DNA from: Lumbricus rubellus
Taxonomy: Eukaryota > Annelida > Clitellata > Crassiclitellata > Lumbricidae
Assembly (NCBI GenBank): GCA_945859605.1
Contig: OX243818.1
Span: 34,953,539-35,017,538 of the forward strand
Length of the DNA: 64,000 nucleotides
Direction: 5' to 3'
Translations under genes and position numbers: made by a program
The notes under the pieces: generated by a model
Databases searched by the model: none
Told to the model about the DNA's origin: nothing
The model's input: the letters and a program-made list of their open reading frames with translations, nothing else
Shown here: in pieces, positions 24,411 through 36,626 of the stretch
Numbering within the stretch: position 1 is the stretch's first letter
Layout: every line of letters starts with the position of its first letter

Positions 24411-24784
24411 CTAAGAGGCAAAAAACTAGAGTAGAAGATACCAAAAAAACAAAGGTTTAAGAAATTCGGAGTTAACCATTGAAATTTCTTGAACTATATC
24501 TCATTTCGAGAGGCAAGTGAGAATGACGGAACTGCGTAGCCTTTCTTCATTAAATCACTGTCGAAGGGTCATACTTCAAAAGTTAGAACTATAGTAATAA
24601 TAAAAGTGTCTGAGATTTCAACTAATAATCTAATTCACAAATTGTCAGTTTGGAAAACCATGGCAAAATTTAGTCAACAATGACATCGAATGGGTCTATT
24701 AATGTTGTAGCAATGTCGTTATTTTTTATCATTTCCAAAGATGCGGGCCCCAAAACCTGCGGGCCCGGGTGCTGCAGCACCCTT

Positions 24785-24935
24785 AGCACCTACCTTAATG
24801 CGGGTCTGAGTATGGGTATACCCGCGGGTACGGGTCGGGTCGGGTAGCAATTTGGAGTATGGGTCGGGTACGGGTTCGGGTAGCGGTCCTGTGTACGGGT
24901 ACGGGTCGGATAGCAAAAATGCTGTACCCGCAGAC
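24785..24935. repeat. Degenerate CGGGTACGGGTCGGGT block
   Basis: Repeats of (T)ACGGGT(CGGGT) with inverse copies (ACCCGC) at the edges. It is non-coding and probably a fragment of another element with subrepeat ends. Confidence 0.6.
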
Positions 24936-26360
24936 CCCTAGGACCTCCACATTTATAAGTGTAGGCCTACTCCGAAACGCAACTGTAGAAATATAATAAT
25001 TTTCTTAAGTTAACTCCGTCATCACTGTTGAAAATGTAGGCCTAAATGTAGGTTATGTCTAATTTTGTTGCTCAGATTTGCCACTTTACATGCAAAAGCA
25101 TGTAACACAGGCTATGAACTGCAAAACGTAGGCTATATTAGCGTATTCTATCATCGCCTCTTCAATTAGAGTATCTACTCAGAAGCGCCCCCGACCCAAC
25201 CACGGCTAAAGAGAACAGTCTTGCAACATTGTAGTCTGGTGTAGTTAAGTTGTAAGGGTCCCAAGCCATTAGAGTGTCCAAGGGCCTAAGGTTGTCATGC
25301 CACTTTATAGTTAGGCTACGTCCTCGCGCTAACGATCGAGAAATAATTTCTCGACTCATCGATTGTCTCACCAAAAAACCTTATAATTAGGATAATTTAT
25401 AAACTATATAAATAACGAGCAATCCGGACACACACCTTCAGGGCTGACTATAGGCCTATGTAAGACAAACACAGATACTATGAAAAATAGCAGAACCCAT
25501 TCGCAAATTCGCACATTTCTGACGCAAGAATTGGAATTCTTTTAAAATAGTGAAACAAATGCAGCTTGCAATTGGTCGATTTGCTAACAATGTTCTGTTA
25601 TATCCCCCTATTGAAAATTACTCGTTTTCGTGCATTTAGAGAAGGTGGTTCTCTGACAGACGGCCTCTTTTTCTCAATGTAGGTGTGCCTACTGCTAGCG
25701 GCCATGCGCTGCATGGGTTTAGGTAGTGTAGGGACTTTACTTTTACCCTGGGACTTTTTGTGCGGGGACATTTTGTCCGGGAACATTTTGTGCGGGGACA
25801 TTTTGTCCGGGGACATTTTATCCGGGGACTTTTTGTCCGGGGACATTTTATCCGGGGACATTTTATCCGGGGACATTTTATCCGGGGACATTTTGTCCGG
25901 GGACATTTTGTCCGGGGACTTTTTGTCCGGGGACATTTTATCCGGAGACATTTTGTCAGTGGTAATATTATTATCAGTGTTTTATTAATTTTATATAGGC
26001 ATACTCTAGCCATAAACATGTAGCCATAACAATTAGGTCTATACATTTAAAATCCAATGTCTAATAAGTTGAAGGGTCTTTTCTTAGCAACTGTTCATAA
26101 AAAGCCTGGGGTCGTCACAATTTCGGAAATGTCACCAATTGGTCGCCGCACTAAAAAGTTTAGAACCGCTGATCTATGGTGTTCCCCAAGCTTTAAAAAT
26201 CCAAAACCATCCTAAAAGTGGTCTAATAACATAAGGTTTGAAATTCGCTTCTCCACAGTGTTCCTTTCTCTTGTTCTGTAGGGCCTAAGTGATTTATTTT
26301 CCAAGTTTGATAAATTAAACAATGTTTACTGCCTCTGGCTTCCTTCAAAATTTATAATTG

Positions 26361-26530
26361 AACTAGCTGAACCCGGCCACGCGTTGCTGTGGCTGAAAAA
26401 AGCCTCCCCCCTTCCCCTTCCCCCTCCCCTCCCCCTCCCCCTCCCCTCCCCTCTCCTCCCCCTCCTCCCCTTCCCCTCCCCTCCCCCTCCCCTCCCCCTC
26501 CCCTCTCTCTCCCCCTTCCCCTCCCCCTCT
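26361..26530 (-). mobile_element. Second Helitron-like 3' end with pyrimidine tract
   Basis: AACTAGCTGAACCCGGCCACGCG at 26358-26380 is the reverse complement of the end at 12765-12790, again followed by a long CCCCTCC-rich block. The shared structure shows that this microsatellite travels with the element. Confidence 0.5.
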
Positions 26531-26949
26531 CCCAGAATCAATGTGATCAGTAGTTTCAGACATGTTTTGCTTCCCTTTAATGAAAGAATTAAGTCACCAT
26601 TAATTATGTGAACCTGAATGCAGATCAAAAGATACAAGTAAATGCCCAAAAGCTTGCATTACTCAACTCAGTTGAACTTGCACAAACTAAGGTTAATGTG
26701 TAGCCTAATGCGCTTTGAAATTCATTTGAGCTTTGCTATAGATTCAGACAGTGCGCTGGAATAAAATAATTTATTGGCAACCTAAATGAGCGACTTCAAT
26801 AAGTATCAATACCTTTTCTTATTGTGCAACTTAGAAGCACACTTTTATTGGCCACACACGCTTTTACAATAAGACCTTTATTATTTTTAAAAAAAAAATT
26901 ATTATTATACAATAATCTTTATTAATAAACAAAGATGTGCCAAACAATA

Positions 26950-27330
26950 ACCGGAGATATTACTAATGTCGTTCTGGAACGGCTCACTCGTTAGTGTCTG
27001 GTTGGGCAAAAGTGCCACGGAAAGAAATGGCATTAAAGCGTTGGATGGTGGCAGAAAGGCGTTGAAAAAGGTAAGATGTCTCTCCAATATCTCCAGAGAT
27101 TAGTGTTAGACGTTTTCCAAGGTCCTTAATGAAATCAAGTCCAGTGTTGTTAATTGGGCCCAGAGTCTCCAGGGCCACGGGAACAAAGTGGTGGTTGGTC
27201 AACAGGTGGTCGTACTTGACAGTTTTTCTCGTGTCCGCCAATTCAGCTGCAGCCCCCGCCGTTGCAGCCGAGGCATGTAGGTAGGAAGGAGCGACCGTGT
27301 CTATGACGATGGCATTCCACACGAGGCTGC
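26950..27330 (-). mobile_element. LINE reverse-transcriptase C-terminal region, minus strand
   Basis: The minus frame has APSYLHASAATAGAAAELAD, HHFVPVALETLGPIN, FIKDLGKRL and SYLFQRLSATIQRFNA, a conserved C-terminus of invertebrate non-LTR polyproteins. Similar fragments lie at 27480-27810 and 37250-37790. Confidence 0.75.
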
Positions 27331-27479
27331 GTCGTAATTATTTATTTATTATTATTATTATTATAATTATTATTTTTAGCGCCCCGAGGTATTTAGGATC
27401 CCTCAGGGATTTAAATATTAATTAAGAACAGAATAAAAACATCTGGAACGGCACCTAGTCGTCGTTGAGCTCCTGCGCA

Positions 27480-27810
27480 GGAAAGGCACCTCGGAATGCA
27501 ACCGCATTGAATCGCTGGATCATAATACTGATGCGCTGATGTAGGTCTCGCGTGCATCATCATTCATTGTGCTGAGTGCCTGCCCCAATGCAGAGATAAA
27601 GTCCAAGCCCTCAGCATTTACTGGGCCCATGGTTTCGAAGGCCAGAGGAACAAAGTGATGGACCATTGCGATCTGCGTGTATTTCGTGTTTTTCCGAGCA
27701 GCTGCCATCTCGGCCGCTGCCCCGGCAGTCCGAGAAGTGTTTGGGAGATATGAAGCAGTCTGTGACTGTCACATCCCAGACCAGACTGCGCCCCGCACGC
27801 CAAGGGATCA
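27480..27810 (-). mobile_element. LINE C-terminal region, second fragment
   Basis: The minus frames give VHHFVPLAFETMGPVN, GLDFISALGQAL and, frameshifted, CLVWDVTV-like residues. It is the same family as 26950-27330 but a separate insertion. Confidence 0.65.
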
Positions 27811-27819
27811 GAGTGAGAT

Positions 27820-27821
27820 AA

Positions 27822-27879
<58 letters not shown>

Positions 27880-27880
27880 T
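27820..27880. repeat. (ATT)n microsatellite
   Basis: About 20 units, directly after a LINE fragment. Confidence 0.97.
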
Positions 27881-27899
27881 ATAATAAGACCCTTTTAAA

Positions 27900-28580
27900 A
27901 TTATCATAACAAAAACTGATGTCGTCAGAAAAAACAAGCATCAAAGGCTACCGTTTTTTTTATCTGTGTAAAATACGCTTAATCAGGATCCCGATTCTGG
28001 CCTTTTGAAACTCAAAATTAAATGATCCTTAGTCAGGAGTTGTAGATGTTATGTCATGCCAAATAATTGTCATGCCAAATAATTGTCGTGCATTCCGAAA
28101 TAACAGGCAATGTGTGATAGTCTATAAAAAAATTGTCAGTCAAGAACGTTTCAATTTGGCAAAGAGAATATGCTGCAAACATTCTAAAAATTTCAATCCA
28201 GCTCACCATTTTGAAGGCTTAAATTGCTGAGGTTTCTGTTCTTACGTTTTCTGCACTGTCTTGCTGATGACACTTTTGAAAACTTTCTCTTATATCAACT
28301 CTTTATACTTTTTTTAGGTCAGCATAATTACGTCGAAAACTGGTAGGCCTACATTCTGCAGGCCACACGCAGCATTGTTACGTAGGCCTACAGGTCAAGT
28401 GCAAAACGACGGCGTAGCTGATAAACATCACGTTCTACTGATCATGTTCTGGCGTTTTTGTGAAATCAGTGAGTAATGACGACTGTCATAACTGACTTAA
28501 GATATTTACGATGAGAGCAGTTTATCTTCTTTTTTCTGTTCAGACTATAATTAATCCTACTGGCGAGAACCGTCCCCCAG
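27900..28580. other. No gene recognised
   Basis: AT-rich sequence without supported exon or transposon ends. Confidence 0.35.
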
Positions 28581-28584
28581 TCCA

Positions 28585-28676
28585 GTTAGGCACGTGTGCT
28601 TAACTGTGTTAGGCACGTGTGCTTAACTGTGTTAGGCACGTGTGCTTAACTGGGTTAGGCACGTGTGCTTAAATGG
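28585..28676. repeat. 23-bp tandem repeat, four units
   Basis: The unit GTTAGGCACGTGTGCTTAACTGT is nearly perfect. Each unit contains the palindrome GCACGTGTGC-like core with CACGTG. Confidence 0.9.
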
Positions 28677-28799
28677 GTAATTCCCGGCAGTTGCTTCCAC
28701 GTCACGGGGGTGGATGAATGTAGGACATTTCCCACCCCGAATTGGTGAAAATAATGCTTGTAAAGTTTAAGATGACTTCCGGAAATGATCGCGTTGATA

Positions 28800-29325
28800 A
28801 ACGAACTTCGCGTTTTATCATATACGTCCAGCTTCTATTTAAGATCGTAAATCCAACCTGTATTTCAGATCTATAAAACCTTCATCCAGCTTCGATTTCT
28901 CAAGCGTTTGATCATCCATCCAGCTTCTATTTCAAATATAGCCTAAATACCTTCATCCCGCTTTCATTTCTTAAGCGTTTTATCATTCATCCAGCTTCTA
29001 TTTGAGATTCATAAAAACCTTCATCCAGCTTCGATTTCTCAAGCGTTTGATCATCCATCCAGCTTCTATTTAAAATATAAATATCTTCATCCCACTTCCA
29101 TTTCTTAAGCGTTTTATCATCCATCCAGCTTCTATTTAAGATCCATAAAAACCTTCACCCAGCTTCGATTAATTATTAGATCCTTTAAAAAAAACTGATC
29201 CAGATAAAACGCTTAAGAAATGGAAGCTGGATGAAGATTTTATAGATCTTAAATAGAAGGTTGATGAATGATAAAACGCTTAAGAAATGGAAGCTGGATG
29301 AATGTTTTTATATATCTGAAATAGT
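28800..29325. mobile_element. Inverted array of TCATCCAGCTTCTATTT phrases
   Basis: About eight plus-oriented phrases of (T)CATCCAGCTTC(T/G)ATTT separated by TTAAGCGTTTTATCAT-like words are followed after 29190 by the reverse complements (GAAATGGAAGCTGGATGAA). The whole could form a large hairpin. The phrase is shared with the elements that broke cathepsin copy 1 (10710 and 14375). Confidence 0.65.
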
Positions 29326-29354
29326 TGTCCGTGTTGTGTATGACTGGACTGTTT

Positions 29355-29510
29355 TTGCAAAACTGTTTATACGGGCTGTTTTGACGGGGCTATTTTGACG
29401 GGGCTATTTTGTCGGGAACTGAATTTTTCTGAGCTATTTTGTTCTTCGGCGATTATGACGGGGCTGTTTTGACGGGGCTGTTTTGACGGGGCTATTATGA
29501 CGGGTCACCA
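29355..29510. repeat. Degenerate array of GACGGGGCTGTTTT units
   Basis: Eight or so 14-15-bp units with variant words (CTATTTT, CTATTAT). It is the same construction style as the 23.5-kb and 34-kb arrays but with a different unit. Confidence 0.8.
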
Positions 29511-29689
29511 CGATTTTCAATGTGATTATCGATTCGTTCTACTGTACAAGTTGAACCTTTAGGCCTATATCTTTCTTTGGGCGCATAACTTATAGGTAGG
29601 CTAAAGGATTCTCTCGTGGTAATACGGAAATTGAAACTGTCACCCATTAAATTTAGACCTTGTGTCAATTATTTAAAAATTTGCGCCCC

Positions 29690-29850
29690 CTAGAAAAATT
29701 CATGCGGACGCCCATGGTCCTCTGCCCTCAAAGTCCAGGTTTCGCAGCCATACAGCGCCACCGACCACGCCAGCGTCCTCGTAAGTCTTATCTTGAACCA
29801 AGTTCCAATAGCTTTGCGTCTCCAGATCGTCGTGAGTGATTTGAAAGATA
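29690..29850 (-). mobile_element. LINE reverse-transcriptase fragment, minus strand
   Basis: The minus frame reads KIRLTRTLAWSVALYGCETWTL, the motif late in the reverse transcriptase of many LINEs (LYGCETWTL). Only about 150 bp remain. Confidence 0.7.
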
Positions 29851-30104
29851 GCAGTAGAGAAAAACCATTTAGTTATACTGATATGGTATTTGCAGAAATC
29901 TTAAAAGTAAATTATACGCATTACATAGCATCATAGTACGAAATATTATATTGGTAATTGATATCATTGTAATGATCATTTAGCATATAAAATTATGACG
30001 GACTATTATAGGAGTTAATGTATTTAGGGCCTATTAGTCTACATTATTACCTAAACGGCAAGTAAAAACTTTCAGCCTATCAGTTTGTGATTTTTCTGGG
30101 GGAA

Positions 30105-31500
30105 GGGAAGGCAAGGCATTTCTGTCAGTTTCAGCTGTCCAAAAAGTATTTGTTCAAATATGTACATTGAATTATGCTAATTATTATTGATGGTATCGTA
30201 ATAGGCCTATTATAATAGTAAATAAAAACATTATAATCATAAAACAATATAATGGTTTATTAGGCCTTTAAAAGTTTATGTAGGCTAATAGGCGTACCAT
30301 AATTCTAACATCCATTAAAAACTATGATCAGTTGATCACTTTGCAAAACGTTTATGCGAATAAATGTCATTTCTGGAAAACTTACTTCTGGAGATGCCTA
30401 GATTAAAAACGGAAGATAACTGAGGCCTCACTGATCAGTTCGAATAGGTCATGTTCAAAAACGTGAACTTTGTTTCTCGCAAAGGTGTTTGACCCAACAG
30501 AAAAGTTGCTCTTCAAAAACGGTGTCAGTTTGTAAGAATATTAACGACATGTTGAAGTGTTTATGTCAAGCTTTCAGATATAAATGTGCATTGAGAACGT
30601 CATACGCAATGACATTTCAAGATTTATAAGGCCTAGCTGTCAAAACCGATCTCACCATGACCCAAAAAGTATTGACAATAATCAAATCAACCATTAGTAG
30701 GCCACACCAGCAAAGTCTTCGCCACCTTCATTTCAGCTGTCCAAAAAGTATTTGTTCAAATATGCTAATTATGATTGATGGCATCATAATAGGCCTGTTA
30801 TAACAGTAAATGAAAACATTTTAGGCCTAATCATAAAATAATATAATGGTTTGTTAGGCTTGTAAATGCTCATGTAAGCTAATACCACAATTCTAACAGC
30901 AATTGAAAACTATGGTCACTTTGCAAAATTATATGTGAATAATGTCATTTCTGGGGAAATTTAGCCTACCCCTGGAGATGCCTAGATTAAAAACGGAACA
31001 TAACTGAGGCGTCGCTGGTTCGAATAGGTCATGTTCAAAGACGTGATTTAGGTTTCTCGCAAAGGTGTTTGACCCAACAGATAAGTTGCTCTTCAAAAAC
31101 GGTGTCACTTTGTAAGATATTAACGACATATTGAAGTGTGTAAAACTGTATATCAAGCTTTCAGATATAAATGCCTTGACAGTTCGAATAGGTCGTGTTC
31201 AAATACGTGATTTTTGTTTCTTGTAGCCTAAAGGTGTTTGACCCAACAGATAATTATGTTGACTGTTGCTCTTCAAAAGCTGTGTCAGTTTGTAAGATAT
31301 TAGGCTAACGACTTGTTGAAGTGTTTATGTCAAACTTTCAGATATAAATATGCGTTGTTAACGTCATACGCATCGACATTTCAAGATTTATGAGGCCTAG
31401 CTGTCAAAACCGATCTCAGCATGACACAAAAAGTATTGACAATAATTAAGTTAACCATTAGTAGGCCACACAAGCAAAGTGTTCGCCACCTTCATAGTCT
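30105..31500. repeat. ~600-bp tandem repeat, two full units and a partial third
   Basis: AGCTGTCCAAAAAGTATTTG at 30130 recurs at 30735, and GGTGTTTGACCCAACAGA recurs at about 30482, 31065 and 31226. The third copy lacks the first half. No exon was recognised in the unit. Confidence 0.85.
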
Positions 31501-31662
31501 TCAAACTATCACAGTGTAACACGTCGCGCGAAAGAATGGTTGGAAATCGTTGTAAAAAGAGGTATATTAAAATCCTTAAAATGCTATTTTTTTAAACGAT
31601 ACACACCATTGCCACTTCACAAGAAATCGGGAGAACCACAAGAGGATTATTTCATAACAATT

Positions 31663-31885
31663 TGTGGGGCGCGGTGGTATAGTGGTGGCGTCGTTGCCTT
31701 GGAGCCGGAAAGTTCGAGGTTCGAATCCACCTGGCCGCGTAAGGACCTTGGGCAAGTTCTTCACTCACAATTGCTCAGCGCTTCGGCGTGAAACTCCAAT
31801 GCCCGAATGCAGAGTGTCCGCTCTGCATTCGGGAGCGCCTCTGAGTAGGTAGAGCTTGAAGGGGCGCTATAACAAGTGTACATAC
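31663..31885 (+). mobile_element. tRNA-derived SINE
   Basis: It has an A-box-like GTGGTATAGTGGTGG (31674-31688) and a B-box GGTTCGAATCC (31718-31728) at tRNA spacing, then a body ending AGGGGCGCTATAACAAGTG. No intact cloverleaf plus clean 3' end is present, so it is a SINE rather than a tRNA gene. Other copies: 15763-15977 and 45890-46095. Confidence 0.8.
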
Positions 31886-32126
31886 AAATCTCATTTCCAT
31901 AGTTAGCCTATCTCATTTCCATAATTATTGACTGATCAAGGTATTTTTGGATCGCGAATGTCCAGGGTGGGGTCCGGGTGGAATATTGTAACAGGTTTTT
32001 TTAATGCAGTGTAAATATTCAATCGACTGATTTTATGGCATTTCACAATAGCGCCACCTGGTGAATAGTATTATGTCGGAATGTCGTGATATTATTATAT
32101 AATATTTTATATGCTTGCTTGCGTCA

Positions 32127-32195
32127 TTTACACCGCTGCAATGGATGAGATCGCTAGAACAATCTGGAAAAGATCGAGGCTCACAATAAGCTTTA
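32127..32195 (+). other. Chimera of a foldback-element piece and a piece of cathepsin exon 3
   Basis: Bases 32127-32162 are the exact reverse complement of 34702-34737 inside the foldback element. Bases 32161-32195 are identical to 36359-36393, inside exon 3 of cathepsin copy 2 (encoding [11 protein letters not shown]). The two matches meet with a 2-base overlap. Confidence 0.85.
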
Positions 32196-32301
32196 CATTT
32201 GTAATCCTCATTTGCTTTGAAAGCTGCATGTGCGATATTGGAATACTGCCTAAATTCAGAAATTGAAGTTTTGAATAGTCTGACTATAATAATGATGATA
32301 G

Positions 32302-32830
32302 TCAGACTGTCAACGTAAACCCGTCTTCTTCCAGTTTCTCCACGGATTTTATTCTTCTTACTTCCTCATTTCTCATCTTGTACCTCCAAGTGATCTTCAG
32401 TATCCTTCTCAGCCAACGATGATTTGCCGCCTCCAGTTTCTTCATAATTATTGGCTTTGTCATAGACCATGTCTCTGCCCCATACAGCAACGTTGTGAAT
32501 ACCAAAGCTCTGCACAATCTTGTATTTGTTACTAGACTGAGTCCTTTGTTCCTCCATATGTTGTTCAACCTTCCAAATGCGGCATTGGCTTTTCCCAATC
32601 TGCTTCTAATCTCCTTTTCACAGAACTTGTCATTTTTTGAAATTACACTCCACAGATAGCAAAATGTTCCACCTCCTCCTCCAGCACATCCTATCCAACT
32701 TTGATGTTTTCAGTCATTGTCCATTTTCCTATTTTCATAATCTTTGTTTTGTGCTATTGATCCTTAGTCCGCCCATACTCGCCTCTCTCCACACTGTCTG
32801 TGAATGCACAATGATCAATAATCCAAAATG
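32302..32830 (-). mobile_element. LINE reverse-transcriptase 3' region, minus strand, decayed
   Basis: The minus frame shows FGRLNNIWRNKGLSLVTNTR, LLYGAETWSM and NHRWLRRILKITW, standard late reverse-transcriptase motifs of an RTE/CR1-like LINE. Upstream (32600-32720) the frame shifts. A related fragment lies at 39890-40510. Confidence 0.75.
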
Positions 32831-33197
32831 GGAGCAAGGTGAAAAAAACCGAAACGAAGATTATTACAGGAAGAACTTGGTCTACAACATTGACATAGTT
32901 ATAGAAGCGAGAGCAGCTCACCAAATTGGTCCTCAAGTTAAAGGCGTTATTGAGAACGGCACGTGTGGATTCAGAGGGTCATTAAACATCCCGTGCCGTA
33001 AAACTGTCTGTTTGAAATCAACAAGTTATGACAGCAGCCATTAATTTAGTCAATGATTTCTGAACCTGAACACGAAAAAAACCGTAAGGCTTATCATCAA
33101 CGTAATCGCTTTGTACTCGGTCTCTACATTTCTGCGTGTGGTCTGTAGTTTGTAGACAACATCAGTTTTGCGACGCGTGCTGACCACAAAAGTAGGC

Positions 33198-33204
33198 TAT
33201 AAAG
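33198..33204 (+). promoter_or_regulatory. Probable TATA box of cathepsin copy 2
   Basis: TATAAAG lies about 90 bases upstream of an ATG followed at once by a good donor (ATG/GTAAGC, 33291-33293), leaving room for a leader of about 65 bases. Confidence 0.5.
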
Positions 33205-33290
33205 CGTTGATACAAGGGTGAGTTTCAAAGACTGCCTTCAGTAGCCTACGGCTTGAAACATCGAAGCCAGATCATCAGTTGGCCTACAAA

Positions 33291-36200
33291 ATGGTAAGCT
33301 ATACCTAAATTTTGAGCTGTTTGCATCACATTATTTGATAGCTGCGGTCCTTGAAGATTATTATTTTTCTAATGACAACGTTTTTATTTATGATAGCCTA
33401 AACTTTTAAGCGTCTTATTATGGGTTGAATAGGTAAATTATGAATTAAAACCGTTCTGGCTTGCCTTCTAAGTTGCAAAGTGGGACACGTTCAGAGAGTC
33501 TTATCGGAGAGTCGATCTTCTGACGTTTTGATTCAAATCCAATAATTGATCCAGCTATTGCTAATATTTATATAGCTGTAGGCCTAATAGCCCATATAGC
33601 TAGAAATATTGACTGCTCAATCTTCTTCTTCTGGTTCTCTGCCCCTCCCTAGGCAGGTTCGGCTGTCCAATGTCGCCACTCTTCCCTCCGCTGGGCCTTC
33701 TCCTTTAGTCTTTTTCCCTCCGCTGGGCCTTCTCCTTTAGTCTTTGGTAACCGATTCTCTTCATCAGCGTAACTCGGATTTGATTGATTGATTGTGCTTG
33801 CATCATTCAATATTTTTTGGTTTTCATATAGCTGTGTATCTGACCATTTGTGCCGCAACGCACAAAATTATCAGCGTTAAAACACGTTTTACCACGACTT
33901 TTTAAAAACTACAATTCAAACCTCGTCTTAAGCAATCTAATAAGTAATGTAAGCTCTTCTATGTTCTATTATTGGTTACATTACATTAGAACGGACGACA
34001 AAAGAACGTGCGACACTAGAACGGCGACAGTAGAACGGTGTACAGATGACCGCTGAGACAATTGAACGGCCGGACAGTTGAACGGACGACAGATGACCGG
34101 TGGACAATTGATCGATAAAGTTTTTAAAATTTAAAAGCAATCAAAGAATAATTTGCTGTCTTGGACATGTAGTCCAACCAAGGTCAATGCCTGGTTTTGT
34201 GACAAATGGGTAACTGAGCGTAAATATGCTACATTAAAAGTTATAATTTGCTAGATATTTCTTCTTGCTTTGATTGAAGCATACCAGTCCATTCTTGCTA
34301 GAAAGTAGACTAAGCCTATAGTCTTTTGCATATGAATGTCCTTCTTAACCCTTGTAGGGTCACCGGGGGGTAAAAAAATACCTCCAGCTCGGTTTTTCAC
34401 GGAATTTGTTTTCCCTGGAAATAGTTGAAGAAATCGCTTTTGTGACTTTTCCTAAATATGTTTTATGCACAGAATGCATCCAGTTTTATTATCTATCCGC
34501 GAACCTTCTATAAATAACGTCTTTTAGTTTTATACTTGAAATTGGAGTTTATCATAGGAATCATGCGAATCATAGTGGGAGTATTTTTTACCCCCAGGTG
34601 ACCAAGGGTTAATACCAGTTCTGTTAAAAAAGGTCCATACGGTGAAGTGGTGAGAGACTAACATCGAGTGGCGAATGAAATGCCATCTTTCCACTGATTT
34701 GTTGTTCTAGCGATCTCATCCATTGCAGCGGTGTAAAAACAAAACTTTGTTTCACATGTAAAATTAACAGTTTGACACACATGTGACAATAAAACTTTCT
34801 ATAACTTTCTCTAATAATATTAGATATATATATTATATATTCAGCGTCACCAAACGTCGCGCCCATCATTCAGTCAAAACCCAAAACTCAAAGTATAGGC
34901 CTACTATAGGCCTACGTGAAGAGTGTACAACGCCGCACACGAGAATTGTTCATTAGTCGGCCCGGTAATATGGCGTTCCGGTTAAGTGTCGCCTGTTCTA
35001 TTGTCGGCCCGTTCTAATGTCGCCCGTTAAAGTGTCGCCGGTCAAGTGTCGTCCGTTCAAATGACCACCGTTCAAATGTCTGTACACCCTATTATTGATC
35101 TGCATTCACGCTCGCATAATTAATGGCGATTTCTTTCATCAAAGGAAAGCAATATGTGTCTGAAGCTGCTCAATGTGCTCATTGAATTCTGGAGCTGTAG
35201 GCCTACATGAAGCAATAATAGGGCATAGCAACATTATCCTTATATTTAGGAAGAGTGAATGTGACAAATTGACAATCAAGAAAATTACTGGCTCATAATT
35301 ATTGTAGCCTACATCATTCCATTCTATTGAATCTATTCATCATTTTATGAGAAAGTTATGTATGATAGGCTTGGTAAACACATTTAAAAGTCACATACTC
35401 TTTTCCTTTCCTATACTCGGATTTGATTGATTGATTGATTGTGCTTGCATCATTCAATATTTTTTTGGTTTTCATATAGCTGTGTATCTGACCATTTGTG
35501 CCGCAACGCACAAAATTATCAGCGTTAAAACACGTTTGACCACGACTTTTTTAAAACTACAATTCAAACCTCGTCTTAAGCAATCTAATAAGTAATGTAA
35601 GCTTTTCTATGTTCTATCATTGATCTGCATTCACGCTCGCATAATTAATGGCGATTTCTTTCATCAAAGGAAAGCAATATGTGTCTGAAGCTACTGATCA
35701 CATCGATTCTGCTTACATAATCATTTGCGGCACATCAAGACGGCGAAAAGTCATCAGCAGAGATCGATCAAAAGTGGGATGACTTCAAAGTGAAATTCGG
35801 TAATAATGTTGATGATATTTACTTTCTGTGTGATAATAGCATCAACACAACAATAACTACCCCTGCTGGCTGAAATATTAGATAGGCCTATATGCACGGG
35901 TCAGGAGCGCTCCCGGTTAGTTGTCATGAAGTGACGCTATATAAATCTCTATAATGAATGAATATTATACAAATGCGATTGCATGTTTGTGTATGTAACC
36001 TAAGTGTGCAATGTGCATCCACGAATGTCGACTAGCGTGCGAATAATTATGCATAGGCCTATTATGTTTTCAAGAGAGAGCGTATGAATAGTAGCATGGA
36101 AGTGATGGCTTGGTAGTATAGGGCCTACTACGCAGAGCTCCTTGTTTTGAGTCGTTCGTGTCACTGTACGGCGTGAACTCTGTAGAAATGTTTTAGGAAA

Positions 36201-36595
36201 GATTCCAACTAAATAATTTTTGGTGTCCTATGAGTCGTGTTGTTTGGCGATTAGTTGTTGAATTTCGCTTCAGTTGTTCCGAAAAGTCTATTTCAATTTC
36301 AGACAAGAAATATGGAAGTGCTTCTGAAGAAAGTCTGCGAAAGCAAATCTTTATGGAGAATCTGGAAAAGATCGAGGCTCACAATAAGCTTTATGACAAC
36401 GGACTGACGAGCTACTACCTTGGGATCAATCAATTTCATGACATGGTGCAGAGTCTTGTAACACAGATCAATAAAATTGCTTAAACCACTTTATGGGAGC
36501 CTATTCCGGATTCCTAATAGCTATAATCGTAACTTGACAAGATAATACTCTTTGGCCTTTTGATTTCAAAATGATTTATTGTAGCCTACATAGGC

Positions 36596-36626
<31 letters not shown>

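Larger units (their letters stand above)
23540..25957. mobile_element. 2.4-kb foldback element with arms built of 15-bp units
   Basis: The left arm (23540-23937) has more than 20 tandem units of GTCCCCGGACAAAAT with variant words (GGATAAAAT, GGACAAAAA). It is followed by a unique part with CCCATGCAGCGCATGGCCGC. The right arm (25669-25957) is the inverse: the same unique part and then about 14 units. The 1.7-kb spacer has a LINE fragment, a hAT-like fragment and a CGGGTACGGGT block. The proline/lysine/aspartate frames through it are artefacts of the unit length. Confidence 0.8.
33770..35692. repeat. Direct duplication of a ~285-bp segment upstream of cathepsin exon 2
   Basis: 33770-33974 plus 35098-35172 match 35417-35692 with few changes (CTCGGATTTGATTGATTGAT ... 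GTGTCTGAAGCT). The first unit has been split by the foldback element. The second unit runs into exon 2, so the duplication included the region just before the acceptor. Confidence 0.85.

Noticed and set aside
31663..31740. Possible functional tRNA gene
   Set aside because: A and B boxes are present, but the sequence continues into a conserved SINE body found in other copies, and no clean cloverleaf with terminator was seen.
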